Assembly (NCBI RefSeq): GCF_003945595.2
Contig: NW_024104443.1
Coordinates: forward strand, 2,232,001-2,296,000
DNA length: 64,000 nucleotides
Source of the DNA: Pipra filicauda
Lineage: Eukaryota; Chordata; Aves; Passeriformes; Pipridae
Direction of reading: 5' to 3'
Part shown: one piece after another, positions 24,301 to 35,550 of the stretch
How the letters are laid out: every line of letters begins with the position of its first letter
How positions within the stretch are numbered: the stretch's first letter is position 1
The notes under the pieces: generated by a model
Seen by the model: the letters and a program-made list of their open reading frames with translations, nothing else
Databases searched by the model: none
Told to the model about the DNA's origin: nothing
Translations under genes and position numbers: made by a program

Positions 24301-27206
24301 AGGTTGTGCAAAAAAGCAAATGACTAATTAATTAAATTCTTCAAATCCAATGGAGAGGGAGCTTGTTACTCAAGTGCTGCTTAAAATAAAGCTTGGTTTT
24401 AAAGACCTGTGAAATGTCATGTTTTCTGACATTCTTCTCATTTTTCTGAGTATTTAAAGAACAAAGTAACAAACCAGTACTTAACTGCATAATCAAAAGC
24501 AGGTGGAGGGTGGAAGGTATATTATTTTGCGTTTTATTAAAAACATGATTCTAAACCCTTACTTTATACATGAGTAAGGGAAGACAGTGGGGTAAAGCTG
24601 TACATGTTTGTTTTTCAAGGAACAATACAAACCCACAAGGAAAAGGCAAAAATATAGTCCTTACAAGGCATATATATTTTAAACAATTATCATTGAGGGA
24701 AATTGTAACTTTTTTATTCTGAAGGTCTTACAAAAAAAGAAAAAAACTACTTAATGGGTTTCTCATACTTTGTCCTTGAAAAGCAGATAACATTTGTTTC
24801 ACTATTTTTATAACTCATTATCCTATATCATTAGGTGAATGTGATTATAATTTGTCTGCGTATTTTTTCCCCAAACTATTCAGCTATTCCTTAAAAGTGG
24901 TTTTTTTCAGTTTTTTCTATAAAATATGCATGGAATGTTTATGCAAATTTTCAGAAGGCAATAACTTTCAAAAGTACATAATTTAATGGGATGGCTGTAG
25001 CTCAAGTATCTTCAGTTTGCGTGATAAAAACAATGAACTGTAAAGTTGTATTTGTCCATCTCTGTGTTGTCTTATCTGTGGAGTGGCCCTTCAACAGTAT
25101 TAGAATTGTGCTGAGCTGAAGTGGCCTTGAGACACCCACCAGTCATTGAACTGTTACAAGAAAAGAAATCCTGTCATCTGTGCACACTCTATCTGCAATA
25201 AACTAACTGGGAACCACTATGGAAAACCCAACACCTGATTTTTATTTTTTTTTTCTGATATCACCCAAATATAACAGAGAACTATAAGTAAAATCTTTGT
25301 AGAGCTAGCTGCCTGGGCAAATCCTAGAAAAATCCTTGATCTCTCTACCTACAGTGTGAATTGCTTTTGACATGGATGTACTTATAGGAAAAGCGCTTGG
25401 CACTGATAACCTGAGAGACCTAATATCTTCTGAAAAGTACCTGGATGTGGACTTCTGGGCTAAACATTTATGACATTAAATGCCCTCAGGTTAACATGGT
25501 GCTTTGTAGGTGAATGTGTCAGGTTTATACACGACAGGCATTCTTGTAGTTTTTAAAATAACCATATTTGCTAGTAGGAATTATAGGAATGCATCATGAC
25601 TTGATGCTTTTTATTGCTTGCAAGAAAATACTTAATTCTTAGCAATGTTTTTCAAAAATTTAATTCTTCCTGACTGGAAATTTGTCTGAAACAGTATATA
25701 GAAAAAAAATTGGAAGATTAATCTCATGTGAGGATTATTTTGGACTTCAAGTTTCTTTGGGTTAGCATGATGCAAGATCCAAGTGATAAGATACTGCACA
25801 CCCCCTTATCCTTTCCCCCATCATTAGCACAGAGAAGAGGAAGTTCAAGCAGTGTTGAGCTGATAGACCACAGACAGCAAACCAAGCTTTACTGCCTGAG
25901 CATCATGGTTCTCTTGCATCCTTGCCTCTTCAGAGGCTGCTGTGATGTATCAACATGGAGAGCAGTAGCAGAGTTGTACGTGGGAAGACTTTTTCCCAGA
26001 ATAGCCTGTGCATCCACTTACAAAGAAGAAAGAAGGTGTACATGAACACTGACAGAGAAATTGTCCCATTTTCATTTTTATTAACCGTGTTTTGACATAG
26101 GATTAGATTAAAGCAGAATATGATCTCTTTATCATTTTCAGAGCATCTTGCATGTCTTTTCTGCTTTCAGCCTTGCAAATATTTTAAGATGAAATCAGAG
26201 AAATCCTTTAGAAAAGAGTATGCAAATCACATGAATAAAATTATTGAAGGAGCATTTAATTTAGGGTCACTTGCTCAGAGCTTGTGACAACTCACTGGGA
26301 AGTGTTCAATAACCCTTCACATCTCTGTTGCTAATGTACGGTTGTTCTGACAGAGGCTTTCAATTCCATATTGGTCACAGTTTTCAGGCCTTCATTCATA
26401 TTACTCCACACTGCATATGGCGAGGCACCATCAGAGATGAACATGTTCTGCTTGGAGTCTGTAGTTAACATCCCGAAAAAACGCCTGTGATGAGGCAAAT
26501 CAGTCTTTCAGAGACAGCAGCGATAGCCCAGCTGAAGTGCTGCAGCTGATGACATCTTATTAAAACACTGTTTTCATTTTAATCAGGAGAGATTATTTTA
26601 TTTAGTGTGCGCAGTGAATATAATGAACTGCCTCTTTCAGACTGAGTCTTTGGCAGGTGACATATGGGGGTTGGTCTGGGCTTTTGTCTGTGAGGATTTT
26701 TGGTTTTTTCCTTCTTGCTTCTGTACTCTGGGTTCAAATTGCAATAAAACTTCTGATTCTTGTCATCCCAGTTTAATACTGAATGATCGTCAGATGTGTT
26801 TTACAGAGGTACTGCTTTTGTGCTGAGTAGATCACAGTGCCTGGAGTAGCAATACAAGTCCTCACCTGCTTACCTGTAGAAAGGAATTTTTGAAAAAATT
26901 CATCTGATATTACAGCTTTGCAGTACTCTAGTACAAATCTACCAGTCTCAGGGTAGATCAGGTCCCTGGACAACACCTTGGAGTTGGTGTAAGATTTGGG
27001 ATTACGGCTGGTTGGCACTGATGTCAAAAAGTGGAATAGTTTTGCTTTTGAGGGAGATTTTAAAAATGAAGATGAAATCCAATTCAGAAAAATAGAAAAA
27101 TTTATGGCAGGTAAGCAAAGTTTAATTTTCTTCAGAAGTTATGTCTACATTTCATTAGATGTCATAAATCCTTCTCAGTCTTACTAATAAAATAAAAGAG
27201 TTGTCC

Positions 27207-27428
27207 CTTGTGCTTCTCTCTTCCTCATGCATATTTTCTCTCTACCCACCCCAAATTTTCCTTTTATCTATCCATCCCTCCCTCTTTCTTTCACCCTTTT
27301 CTCATTTCATGCTGTCTCTCTATTTCTCTCTCTTACTCTCTCTTACACCTGTCTCTGATCCTTTCTCCCTCATGTTCTGCCCCTCTCCCCACTCCCAGAC
27401 CTACTTCCTTCTCTCTCCATCTCACACA
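27207..27428 (+). repeat. Polypyrimidine (CT-rich) tract
   Basis: About 220 bases strongly biased to C and T with interspersed CTCTCT runs. It creates long meaningless open frames on the plus strand, rich in Ser, Leu and Pro. Confidence 0.9.
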
Positions 27429-27534
27429 AAAGTAATGAAATGGAAAATTCACCTAGAAAAGCTGCTTCTTTTGCCCTTAGTTTAAGGTAAATGATATTTA
27501 CAAAGTAAACAGTTTGGACTTAGATTTCCTTTTT

Positions 27535-27580
27535 GTTAGAACAAATTATTTTTTGTTCTAACAAATTATTTTGTGTTCTA
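27535..27580. repeat. 20-bp tandem duplication overlapping an 11-bp inverted repeat
   Basis: GTTAGAACAAA (27535-27545) pairs perfectly with TTTGTTCTAAC (27552-27562) across a 6-base loop. The unit at 27541-27560 is repeated at 27561-27580 with one mismatch. Confidence 0.9.
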
Positions 27581-30500
27581 ACTTGATCCTCTTTCTGTGG
27601 GATAATTGTGAACAAAACTGTATTTAGATAATAGTATGAGCTTTAAGAAACAAAGCAAAACTCTAGATTCTTCTAAAAATGACATCTCTTTGTCTTGCTA
27701 TTATTATCTAGATAATTCCATGAATTGAAAAAAACATATTCTGCCAATATATAGAGAAAATTATTTTCTTCTTAACAAACTCTTTGTTTAACTGATGATC
27801 TAGTTAAAGAAGCTATAACTGCCTCTTGTATGATCAGATATATAGGTGATATCATGCAAGAATCGTCTGTGATTATGTATCTATTTTTTAATTTTCTTTT
27901 TCCTTGGGTAATTTTTTTTTATTCTTTCCCTTCCAGATCTATCTCCTTACGTTCATTCTTCTTCCTGTGTTAACCTATTTTAACTTTTGTATGTCTGGTT
28001 TTTCTTTAAATAAACCTTCCTGACAAGGAATGGTGTTTTAAAGGGGAAAATGAATGTGTTCAGGCTCTATCTTTTCTTTCTTTTCCAAGGACTATATAAA
28101 AAAGAATAAGCCATTCTTCAGCTCAATTTTACTAACCAGCTACACCAACAGAGAAGTAATAGTAACATAAAAAAGTAAGCCTTGAACAGTAATATTTAGA
28201 AGATTTAATAAAATTCAAGTTGCGTCTGAAATATAAATTCTCTTTTGCTTTTTTGTAACTAGTTTAGCTTTGCAGCAAAGTAAATTACTTTCTCAGCTGA
28301 GTACTCAGATGAGGTCACTTGGTTGGATTACCAGGTAATCTTGATATTTGCTCCTACTGATGATTTGCAGTTTAGTTGATTTGCACAAATTTGACTAGAA
28401 CTTCTGCTAGGAAGGTGTAATGAACACTGGGACCTAAGAAACAAGGCAAAGTATGATTAAAGGGAACAAGCTATTTGGGGAAAAAAGGGATCCTGCATCT
28501 CACTGCTAGGAGGAAAAGTAGCCATTTGGCATCAGCGGCTGGTGTGTGCTTCTGACCTGGACTAAACATGGCTGATTACAATGTCAGAACAAATGGAGCT
28601 TCTAAGAGGCCAAGGAAAGGAAAAAAATTACAGCAGGGGCTATATAACACAACATCCTTGGAATGAAGAGGTAGCAATATAGAGTGGAAGTGCTCCCCTT
28701 CCCTTCAGACTTAGTGTGGATTTTGTATGTGCATAAGCCGAAACACATGGAAGGGGAAAGGACTTTTCTTCAGATGAACGACAGCATTGCAAACTGCATA
28801 TGTAAGAAAGGAAATATGTTCACCCTCACAGGGCTAAAAGCCTTTCTAAACACTTTCTCTGAAGTCTCCAACCCCTCTTAACACATCTGCAGCAAAACGG
28901 AAAGAGGTCGTCATCACCTTGACCTCACCTAGTACAAAAAAAAATGAAACAAATGTGCAGAAACTTTAACAAATTACATTTGATCATTATTTCCTCACAA
29001 AGTGTAGCATTTTATTCACATAAAGATAGGCAGCAAATATGCTCAAAAGCAGACAGTACAAACAAAAACTTGAAACCAGTAGCATTTAGTTTTCACTCCA
29101 AAGATACTTCTGTTTTCAGTTACCAGATATCCTATTTATACTTTGTCAGCTCAACTTTTGCTTGTACATGCATGAACTTAGGACTGTAACAGAGACCTTG
29201 TACAGGGACCTGTAACCAAAGGTGTTAACTTCTAAAGTGAGACTGTTCCATTTCTGCAAATTCACAGACTCTCAAAATTCAGAAATAACACTCTAAAATA
29301 TGGAATGTAATAAGGAGAAATGGCCATCTAGACAGGAAGGATGCTGTTCTACAATCTGCTGGTATGTTTGCCCCAGAACTTAACTTTGGATATAGAGGGT
29401 ATGGATAGCTCCAGAGGTAAAGTGAAATGGGATAAAACCTAAATTGACAGACCTCTAAAGCATTCATATTTCAAGGAAAAAATGGAAGTTTGGGGGAACC
29501 AGAAGATGATCACTCCCTATAAGCACAGAGTTTTATTTCTGTACATTTATAATGGCAAATAATGATGGGACTAAGTCGTGTCTGTGTGTTTGGGTGGCCT
29601 ACTGTTTCTTTGTTCTTTTTATCCATGACTACATGACTGAGTTTCTGAGGCCTGCTTTTTCTCCAGCCCATCTGCTAGGGAGTCACAGGGCTGTATAGTA
29701 CACACAGGATAGCTAAGAAGATATTTAATGTTTTTTAACCTTAGGAAGCTGACATACTAGAAAAACCATTGACTTCCTGCTAATGTTAGTCTGTTTCAGA
29801 TCAAGTTCTCTACAACAGAGAAGACTTTTAAAATTCTTTTTTATTTTTAGCCCAGAGGTTCTACATTTTGTTAATTCCCAATTGACATAGAATTAGTTTC
29901 TTGCTTTACTAACCCGGAATGTTCACTTGCACCTATTGTGTTTCATAGGTTTAGAACATATACATACACAGATAAATAGATACATATATATAACATTAAC
30001 CTTTTGGAAAAAATGTCTATATATTAAATAAACATATATACATAAAAAATACTGAAATTCACATAATATTTCTTGCAGGATTTTTAATTACTTATAAAGC
30101 AGTGACAAATTTTGATGTGTTCTCAGTTAATTAATCACATTATTTTTCCCTCTTAGTTTTATCTTCCTTTCATAATCAAGAGTGGAGAATCCCCTTGTGC
30201 AATGAAAAAGGGAGCCTTTTATGATATTGGCTGTTAACAGATATTTCATTATCTGTGCATTGTCTACAGCACCATAGTGCAGTTATTCTAACTTTAGCAA
30301 GCATGTCCCTTGTAAGCAAAGTCTTACAAGGCCACTTGTCTCTACATTTTTGTTCAAAACAGAGCAGTCCTTCAGCCTGGGTACATTCCCCAGCTGAAGT
30401 TAATATCTCCATATGCATTCTCCCCATGACACACCACTCACTTCACTTCTGTCCTCTTTGGTTCTTCTCCAAGACAAGAAAAAGACAACGAAAGGAGAAG

Positions 30501-32458
30501 TCACAGTTTCATATCAGACTGAAAAAGACTTTCCACAGTGATCTATAGAAGAAATGAAAGTCTCTCTCCTTCTTTCACTTCCTGCACCAGTGCTTATCTG
30601 AATGATGTGGAAACACCAGTGTGATGGAAGAGAGGTTTCATGTGATGCAAGAGCTTGCATTTGGAAATTACATCTGATATTGAAAACACATCTTACCTGA
30701 GAATGAAGTAAATCTCTAGGAAAATTGGCATTGTTTGAAGAATATCTACAGCAGGAACCAGGAAGGCAAGAGTAAGGGACTGAGAAGTACCTGATCAAGA
30801 AGTGCATGTCAAGTAAATAGTAGAAGTATAAATATATCTCTGTAGACTGGAGAGCCATTGTAATATATTTGCAAGTGGAAAAAGGTGAAGAGAAGCATAA
30901 ATATTATAAAAAATCCCAAATTTAACAAAATCTTGAAGTCCCTGAAGGTGCCAACAAAAAGATTTTAAAAACAACAGTTGCAAGACAAAATAAATTTTCT
31001 TGGTCTTATGTAGCTTAAATTCCTTCTAAATCCCTCAACATGGTGTTTCCTGGGCCCATCAGGGACTTTACCAACTTGCGATGCTTAAACTAGAGAATTT
31101 AGGTCATCTGCATCTGGGTCATTCTTGTCATGAAGTGAGGAAAGCGATTGGTCTATGAGATATTACTGATATTTGTGGTATCATCCAAATCAGTATGATG
31201 TAATAAATGCATACACACAAAAGTTTACCAGATTTGTCCTTGGAAGTGCAAAAGTAATGTCTTTGTGCCATCATGTTGAGCTTAATGGAACAAGAACAAC
31301 TAGAGAAGAAGCAGATGTAGAATGTCCCCAAGAATGTAAAGTTTACCTTAATAATTAATATTTATATTACCATAAAACTCAGTTTTGAAACATCATTGTG
31401 GCTTACAGAGCTTGCAAAATCCACAATAAGCATATCTAATATGAAAAGCCTTGTGCTGCCTAAAATTACATAGTGGTAGACAATAATGCTAAGTGCTCTG
31501 GGCATTTGGTTCTTGCTTTTCTATGTGTCTTTATGGGTTTAATAATGAACGAATGATGAAAACTCCTGAAGTGTGCTTCAGAGCTTGGTCTGCAACCCAT
31601 AAAGGGACTGTGTTAAGATTAAGATCTGGTCAGCAAACTATTTCTTCATGAAAGGAAATAGGATAATATCTTAACATGAAAAAAAGTCTCAGTCTTACTT
31701 GCGTCTGCAAACTGATGAATTTGAAACCACCAGTCTCTTTTAAGTATTAGAACAAAGTTCAACAAAGTCAAGCTATGGATTATAAGAAATACCATTCACT
31801 CTGACTCTCATTTCTCTTATAAATTTGGATGCATTGATTTGACTGAAGACAGTTGGCCAGTTTTATTGCTACTGCATATGTATTACATCAGGGATAAAAT
31901 TACACCACATGGGTTAAACCAATTTAACATCCTTTACAGCAGCAGTGAACTGTTAGATTAGCTCAGGTACTAGAATTTCCTCTTGCTGTTCCTAAGGTGT
32001 ATTCCTTGGTTTTTTGTGCCGCAGACTGAGCTGTCCTGATCTCTTGCTCGTAGACTGTGGAAAAACAACTGTCTCTCCTGGAAACACAGTGGGAGTTTAG
32101 TGAAGGCTCTAGAAATTGTTGCTTTGGTCTTGCATTCTCTTTGCATAAATCTTCCCATAAATATGGAATTCAATCCACAAAGCAGAGTTTATCAAAAGAT
32201 AAGTAGCTCAGAGGGGAAACCAGTTAACCATCTTAGTTAACCCTGCAAAGAAGAGACACTTGTTTATACAAGGTGGTGAATGGAAGAGGTGGATTATAGA
32301 AGCAGCATTTGCTGTCTAAGACAGAGTAACTCATAAGACCAGTACAGTCTCTCTCCCCCATTTTATAAGAAAATATATATTTATATTATCCTGTTTTTTC
32401 CCCCGGGAGTTAAAAAAATGGTAACGCCCGAGGGAGCGATGTCTCTTTTGCTGTTGAC

Positions 32459-32486
32459 CCAATCAGTGCCACTGCAAAATTTAAAC
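32459..32486 (+). promoter_or_regulatory. LTR promoter: CCAAT box and TATA-like site
   Basis: 'CCAATCA' at 32459 is followed 11 bases on by 'aaaatttaaaca'. The second LTR copy has a clean TATAAA at the same place (62755-62760), supporting a core promoter there. Confidence 0.5.
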
Positions 32487-33517
32487 ATATCAGACCAGAA
32501 AAGAAGGATGATGTAGTTGTTGGAGGAGAAGTAGCCATGTTCTGAGACCACGAGGAGAGAGAGAAGGGCAGGAGCCTCGCTGGGGGCCACGGCCTCCAGC
32601 CGTGGAAACAGTGTTAAACTGGACCGGGTCCTGTGACTGAAGAGCTGGGGGAGTCTTTCTCCACTGTGAGTGGGCAGCAGGAGCGGCAGCAGAGGCAGCA
32701 CTGAGTGGAAGGCTATGACCGAAAGCCAAGAAGATAAAAACCAAGCAGCAAAGACGGCATGCAGCAACACAGAGAGATGTCCTGCAAGGAGGGAGAGAGA
32801 GCCGGCAACAGAGCAGAGAAAGCTCAACAGAGACAGTTTTGGGGTAAGAACTGAATCAAGTCCCCCGAAACCCCTTTTGAGACCCCTCCTAAGAGGGGTC
32901 TCCTACTGGATGGAAGTCCTAAAATGCAACATGCAGCAGAAGGAGAGGGGCTGAAAAGCTCAAGACATCCTGGAAGCTGGACCGGGACGGATGGATGGAA
33001 TGCGGGGGAAGTGGCCTTGTTCCCCCCCGCCGCCCCACTGCTGCCACACTGGCAGTTTTGAGACAGAGCAAAGGAGCTCTGATAGAACACTTAGGGCAAG
33101 GACTGAACTGAAAGCTGCCTTAAATGTTCTGACTCGAGGGAACTCAACCCCTCGAGGAAGGGAACTTCATGGGGGTCTTACACCCCATGATATGACGTGG
33201 TGAGGCGAGCTTTTGTCCTGGCTATCGCAGTCCACAGGAGAGAGACCTTCGCTTGGAGACGAAAGGCTGAGAGAGGTGAGAGAAGACCCCCTTGTGTGTA
33301 ATGGGAAGAGATCCAGCTACAACTTCAGCTACGACTGCTGCATGGAAGAAGAGAGACACTACTGCCCTGAACGTGGAAAGGATCTTTCCTTCTTCCCTTC
33401 TGGACTTTTACTGGAGGGAAAAGAGATTTGATCGAATATAAATACTGCTTTATCATAGGAGAAAGAGTTAGGATTATGTATATAATGTATTATAATATTT
33501 ATCTGTGTAATAGTTGT

Positions 33518-33523
33518 AATAAA
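33518..33523 (+). terminator. LTR poly(A) signal (copy 1)
   Basis: AATAAA followed by a GT-rich stretch 25-45 bases on. It sits about 120 bases before the LTR end. Confidence 0.6.
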
Positions 33524-33645
33524 ATTCCCTTTCCCCCATACTGAGTCTTGTGTTGTGTCTGGAAAACCCCTCTCACACTGGGGTGAGTTGTGGGAGGGGG
33601 ACTTGGACTCAGGAATTGGATTTTTGGGGGTCTCAAACCACTACA

Positions 33646-34140
33646 ATCACATATGGTAATTTTTGTTAATCTTGTTTTGAACCTTGTTTTGAACCTTTAA
33701 TATATCTGCGTGTAAACGTCTGTGATACAGTAGGTTTCCTACTGCACTTCTCCTAGCAAGCTATTTACACGTAACTGACCCTTTTTATCACTTTATTTCT
33801 CTGTTTTCTCACTCTTGTTTCTCCCAAATCACTTAAATTCATCCCTTTTACTGCCTTTGGTTCCTACCTTACATATCTCATAAGCAGACTTGTGCCAAAA
33901 TTCTCTTCTTCTACATGGTGTAATGTGTCCCATTTCCCTCAGGCAGTGGCCATGAAGTCTGAAAGGTTCTCTGGAACTGATTATCTTGAAGGGTTTCATG
34001 CCTGGACAACAAAGAATTTCGTGCAGCTGTGTCTCTCCTGGGACAGCTCTGGGAGGAGCAAAACCAGAGTCCTTGCCCTGGGTTTCCATTTGTATTTTTG
34101 CCTCTGGTCTTGTGAAGATGGGCATTTGATGTGCTGATGA
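33646..34140. other. Intergenic between LTR and CR1, nothing recognised
   Basis: Mixed composition with a small direct repeat ('cttgttttgaac' twice at about 33670). No gene or repeat recognised. Confidence 0.6.
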
Positions 34141-34170
34141 ATCATAGAATCATAGAATCATAGAATCATA
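34141..34170 (-). repeat. CR1 3' terminal 8-bp repeat array
   Basis: Nearly four units of CATAGAAT (ATTCTATG on the element's strand), the diagnostic CR1 end used in target-primed reverse transcription. Confidence 0.9.
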
Positions 34171-34240
34171 AAATTGATGGGGTTGGAAAAGACCTCCAAG
34201 ATCATCGAGTCCAACCCTTGGTCCAAATCCAGTCCATTTA

Positions 34241-35547
34241 CTAGATCATGGCACTCAGTGCCACGTCCAATCTGCGCTTAAAAATCTCCAGGGATGGTGA
34301 ATCCACCACCTCTTTGGGCAGCCCATTCCAATGCCTGATTACTCTCTCTGTAAAGAATTTTCTCCTGATATCCAACTTAAATTTCCCCTGGCGGAGCTTA
34401 AGCCCGTGCCCCCTTGTCCTATTGCTGAGTGCCCGAGAGAAGAGACCAACCCCCACCTGGCTAGAACTTCCCTTCAGGTAGTTATAGACGGTGATGAGGT
34501 CACCTCTGAGCCTCCTCTTCTCCAGGCTAAACAACCCCAGCTCCCTCAGCCTCTCCCCATAGGACTTATGCTCCAGTCCCTTCACCAGCCTTGTTGCTCT
34601 TCTCTGGACCCGCTCCAGCACCTCAATATCCTTCTGAACTGAGGGGCCCAGAACTGAACACAATACTCAAGGTGTGGCCTCACCAACGCAGAGTACAGGG
34701 GAAGGATCACTTCCCTGCTCCTGCTGGCCACGCTATTTTTGATACAGGACAAGATCCCATTGGCCTTCTTGGCCACCTGGGCACACTGTTGGCTCATGTT
34801 GAGCTTCCTGTCAATTAGTACCCCCAGGTCCCTTTCTGCCTGGCTGCTCTCCAGCCACTCTGTGCCCAGCCTGTAGCGCTGCAGGGGGTTGTTGTGGCCA
34901 AAGTGCAGGACCCGGCACTTGGCTTTATTGAACTTCATCCCATTGGAATCAGCCCATCTCTCAAGTCTATCCAGATCCCTCTGCAGAGCCCTCCTGCCTT
35001 CCAGCAGGTCGACACTCCCTCCCAGTTTGGTGTCATCAGCAAATTTGCTGATGATGGACTCAATCCCCTCATCTAAATCATCAATAAAGATGTTAAACAG
35101 GACTGGACCCAACACAGACCCCTGGGGAACACCACTGGTGACCGGCTGCCAGCTGGATGCAGATCCATTCACCAGCACTCTCTGGGCCCGACCCTCCAGC
35201 CAGCTCCTAATCCAGGAGAGGGTACACTTGTCCAAGCCATGGGCTACCAGCTTTTCCAGGAGTATATTATGGGAGACAGTGTCAAAGGCCTTGCTGAAGT
35301 CTAGATAGACCACATCCACAGCCTTCCCCTCATCCACCAGGTGGGTCACCTGATCGTAAAAAGAGATCAGGTTGGTCAGACAGGACCTGCCCCTCCTAAA
35401 CCCATGCTGGCTGGGTCTAATCCCTTGTCCATCCTGAAGGTGCTGTGTGATTGCACTCAGGATGATCTGCTCCATAACCCTGCCAGGCACCGAGGTCAGG
35501 CTGACAGGCCTGTAGTTGCCAGGGTCCTGCTTGCAGCCTTTTTTGTG
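34241..35547 (-). pseudogene. CR1 ORF2 reverse transcriptase, 5'-truncated, one frameshift
   Basis: The C-terminal half of CR1 ORF2, the LINE endonuclease/reverse transcriptase that copies element RNA at the target. The frame opens at about 35547 with [18 protein letters not shown]. Reverse transcriptase motif A ([11 protein letters not shown]) is at 35275-35307, motif B ([14 protein letters not shown]) at 35095-35136 and the catalytic FADD at 35032-35043. Then come the thumb and C-terminal part ([27 protein letters not shown]) to a stop at 34241. One base appears deleted at about 34632-34634 compared with the sister copy near 40306, shifting the frame after WAPQF. The endonuclease domain and 5' part are absent, so it cannot move by itself. 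The open frame runs on upstream into unrelated flanking DNA (to 35925), which is not part of the protein. Confidence 0.9.
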
Positions 35548-35550
35548 AAT

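Larger units (their letters stand above)
20498..32391. other. Long intergenic stretch without recognised genes
   Basis: About 12 kb of AT-rich sequence. Inside I can support a 26-bp palindrome within a tandem repeat (21281-21350), a pyrimidine tract (27207-27428) and a combined tandem/inverted repeat (27535-27580). AT microsatellite-like sequence lies at about 29960-30050. No exon, LINE or LTR could be recognised. Sequence at 26390-26640 is mixed in composition and might be a conserved non-coding element. Confidence 0.55.
32392..33645 (+). mobile_element. Long solo LTR (ERVL-like, copy 1)
   Basis: About 1254 bp starting TGTTTTTTCC and ending CACTACA, homologous over its whole length to 62658-63895. 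A CCAAT box (32459-32465) and an AT-rich TATA-like site (about 32477-32486) lie within the first 100 bases. AATAAA is at 33518-33523, followed by 'gagtcttgtgttgtgtctgg'. This gives a very short U3, an R region near 1 kb and a short U5, a plan I recall for avian ERVL-type LTRs. Both copies keep 'ttttggggtaagaactga'-like and 'tgatatgacgtggtga' segments. Flanking 'tatcc' and 'atcac' do not match, so no target duplication is claimed. No internal viral sequence is attached. Confidence 0.75.
34141..35550 (-). mobile_element. CR1 LINE, 5'-truncated, relatively young
   Basis: Antisense CR1 of about 1.4 kb. It ends (at its left edge here) in several copies of the 8-bp CR1 tail repeat CATAGAAT (34141-34170). 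The 3' region 'aaattgatggggttggaaaa' and 'gacctccaagatcatcgagt' is well kept. The right edge, near 35550, is the 5' truncation, entering ORF2 at the reverse transcriptase N-terminal part. Beyond it the sequence is unrelated. The well-preserved coding frame indicates a recent insertion compared with the other copies here. Confidence 0.93.

Noticed and set aside
25728..26045. 105-codon plus-strand frame
   Set aside because: No known motif, no splice signals or conservation evidence; probably chance.
27201..27485. Two overlapping Ser/Leu/Pro-rich frames
   Set aside because: Produced by the polypyrimidine tract.
32381..32827. 148-codon minus-strand frame, also matched by the 173-codon frame at 62632-63153
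   Set aside because: Both lie in homologous LTR sequence, antisense to the inferred LTR transcription. The likeness comes from LTR homology; no domain recognised.
33646..33760. Internal ERV sequence after LTR copy 1
   Set aside because: No primer binding site complementary to a tRNA 3' end and no gag-like frame follows; treated as a solo LTR.
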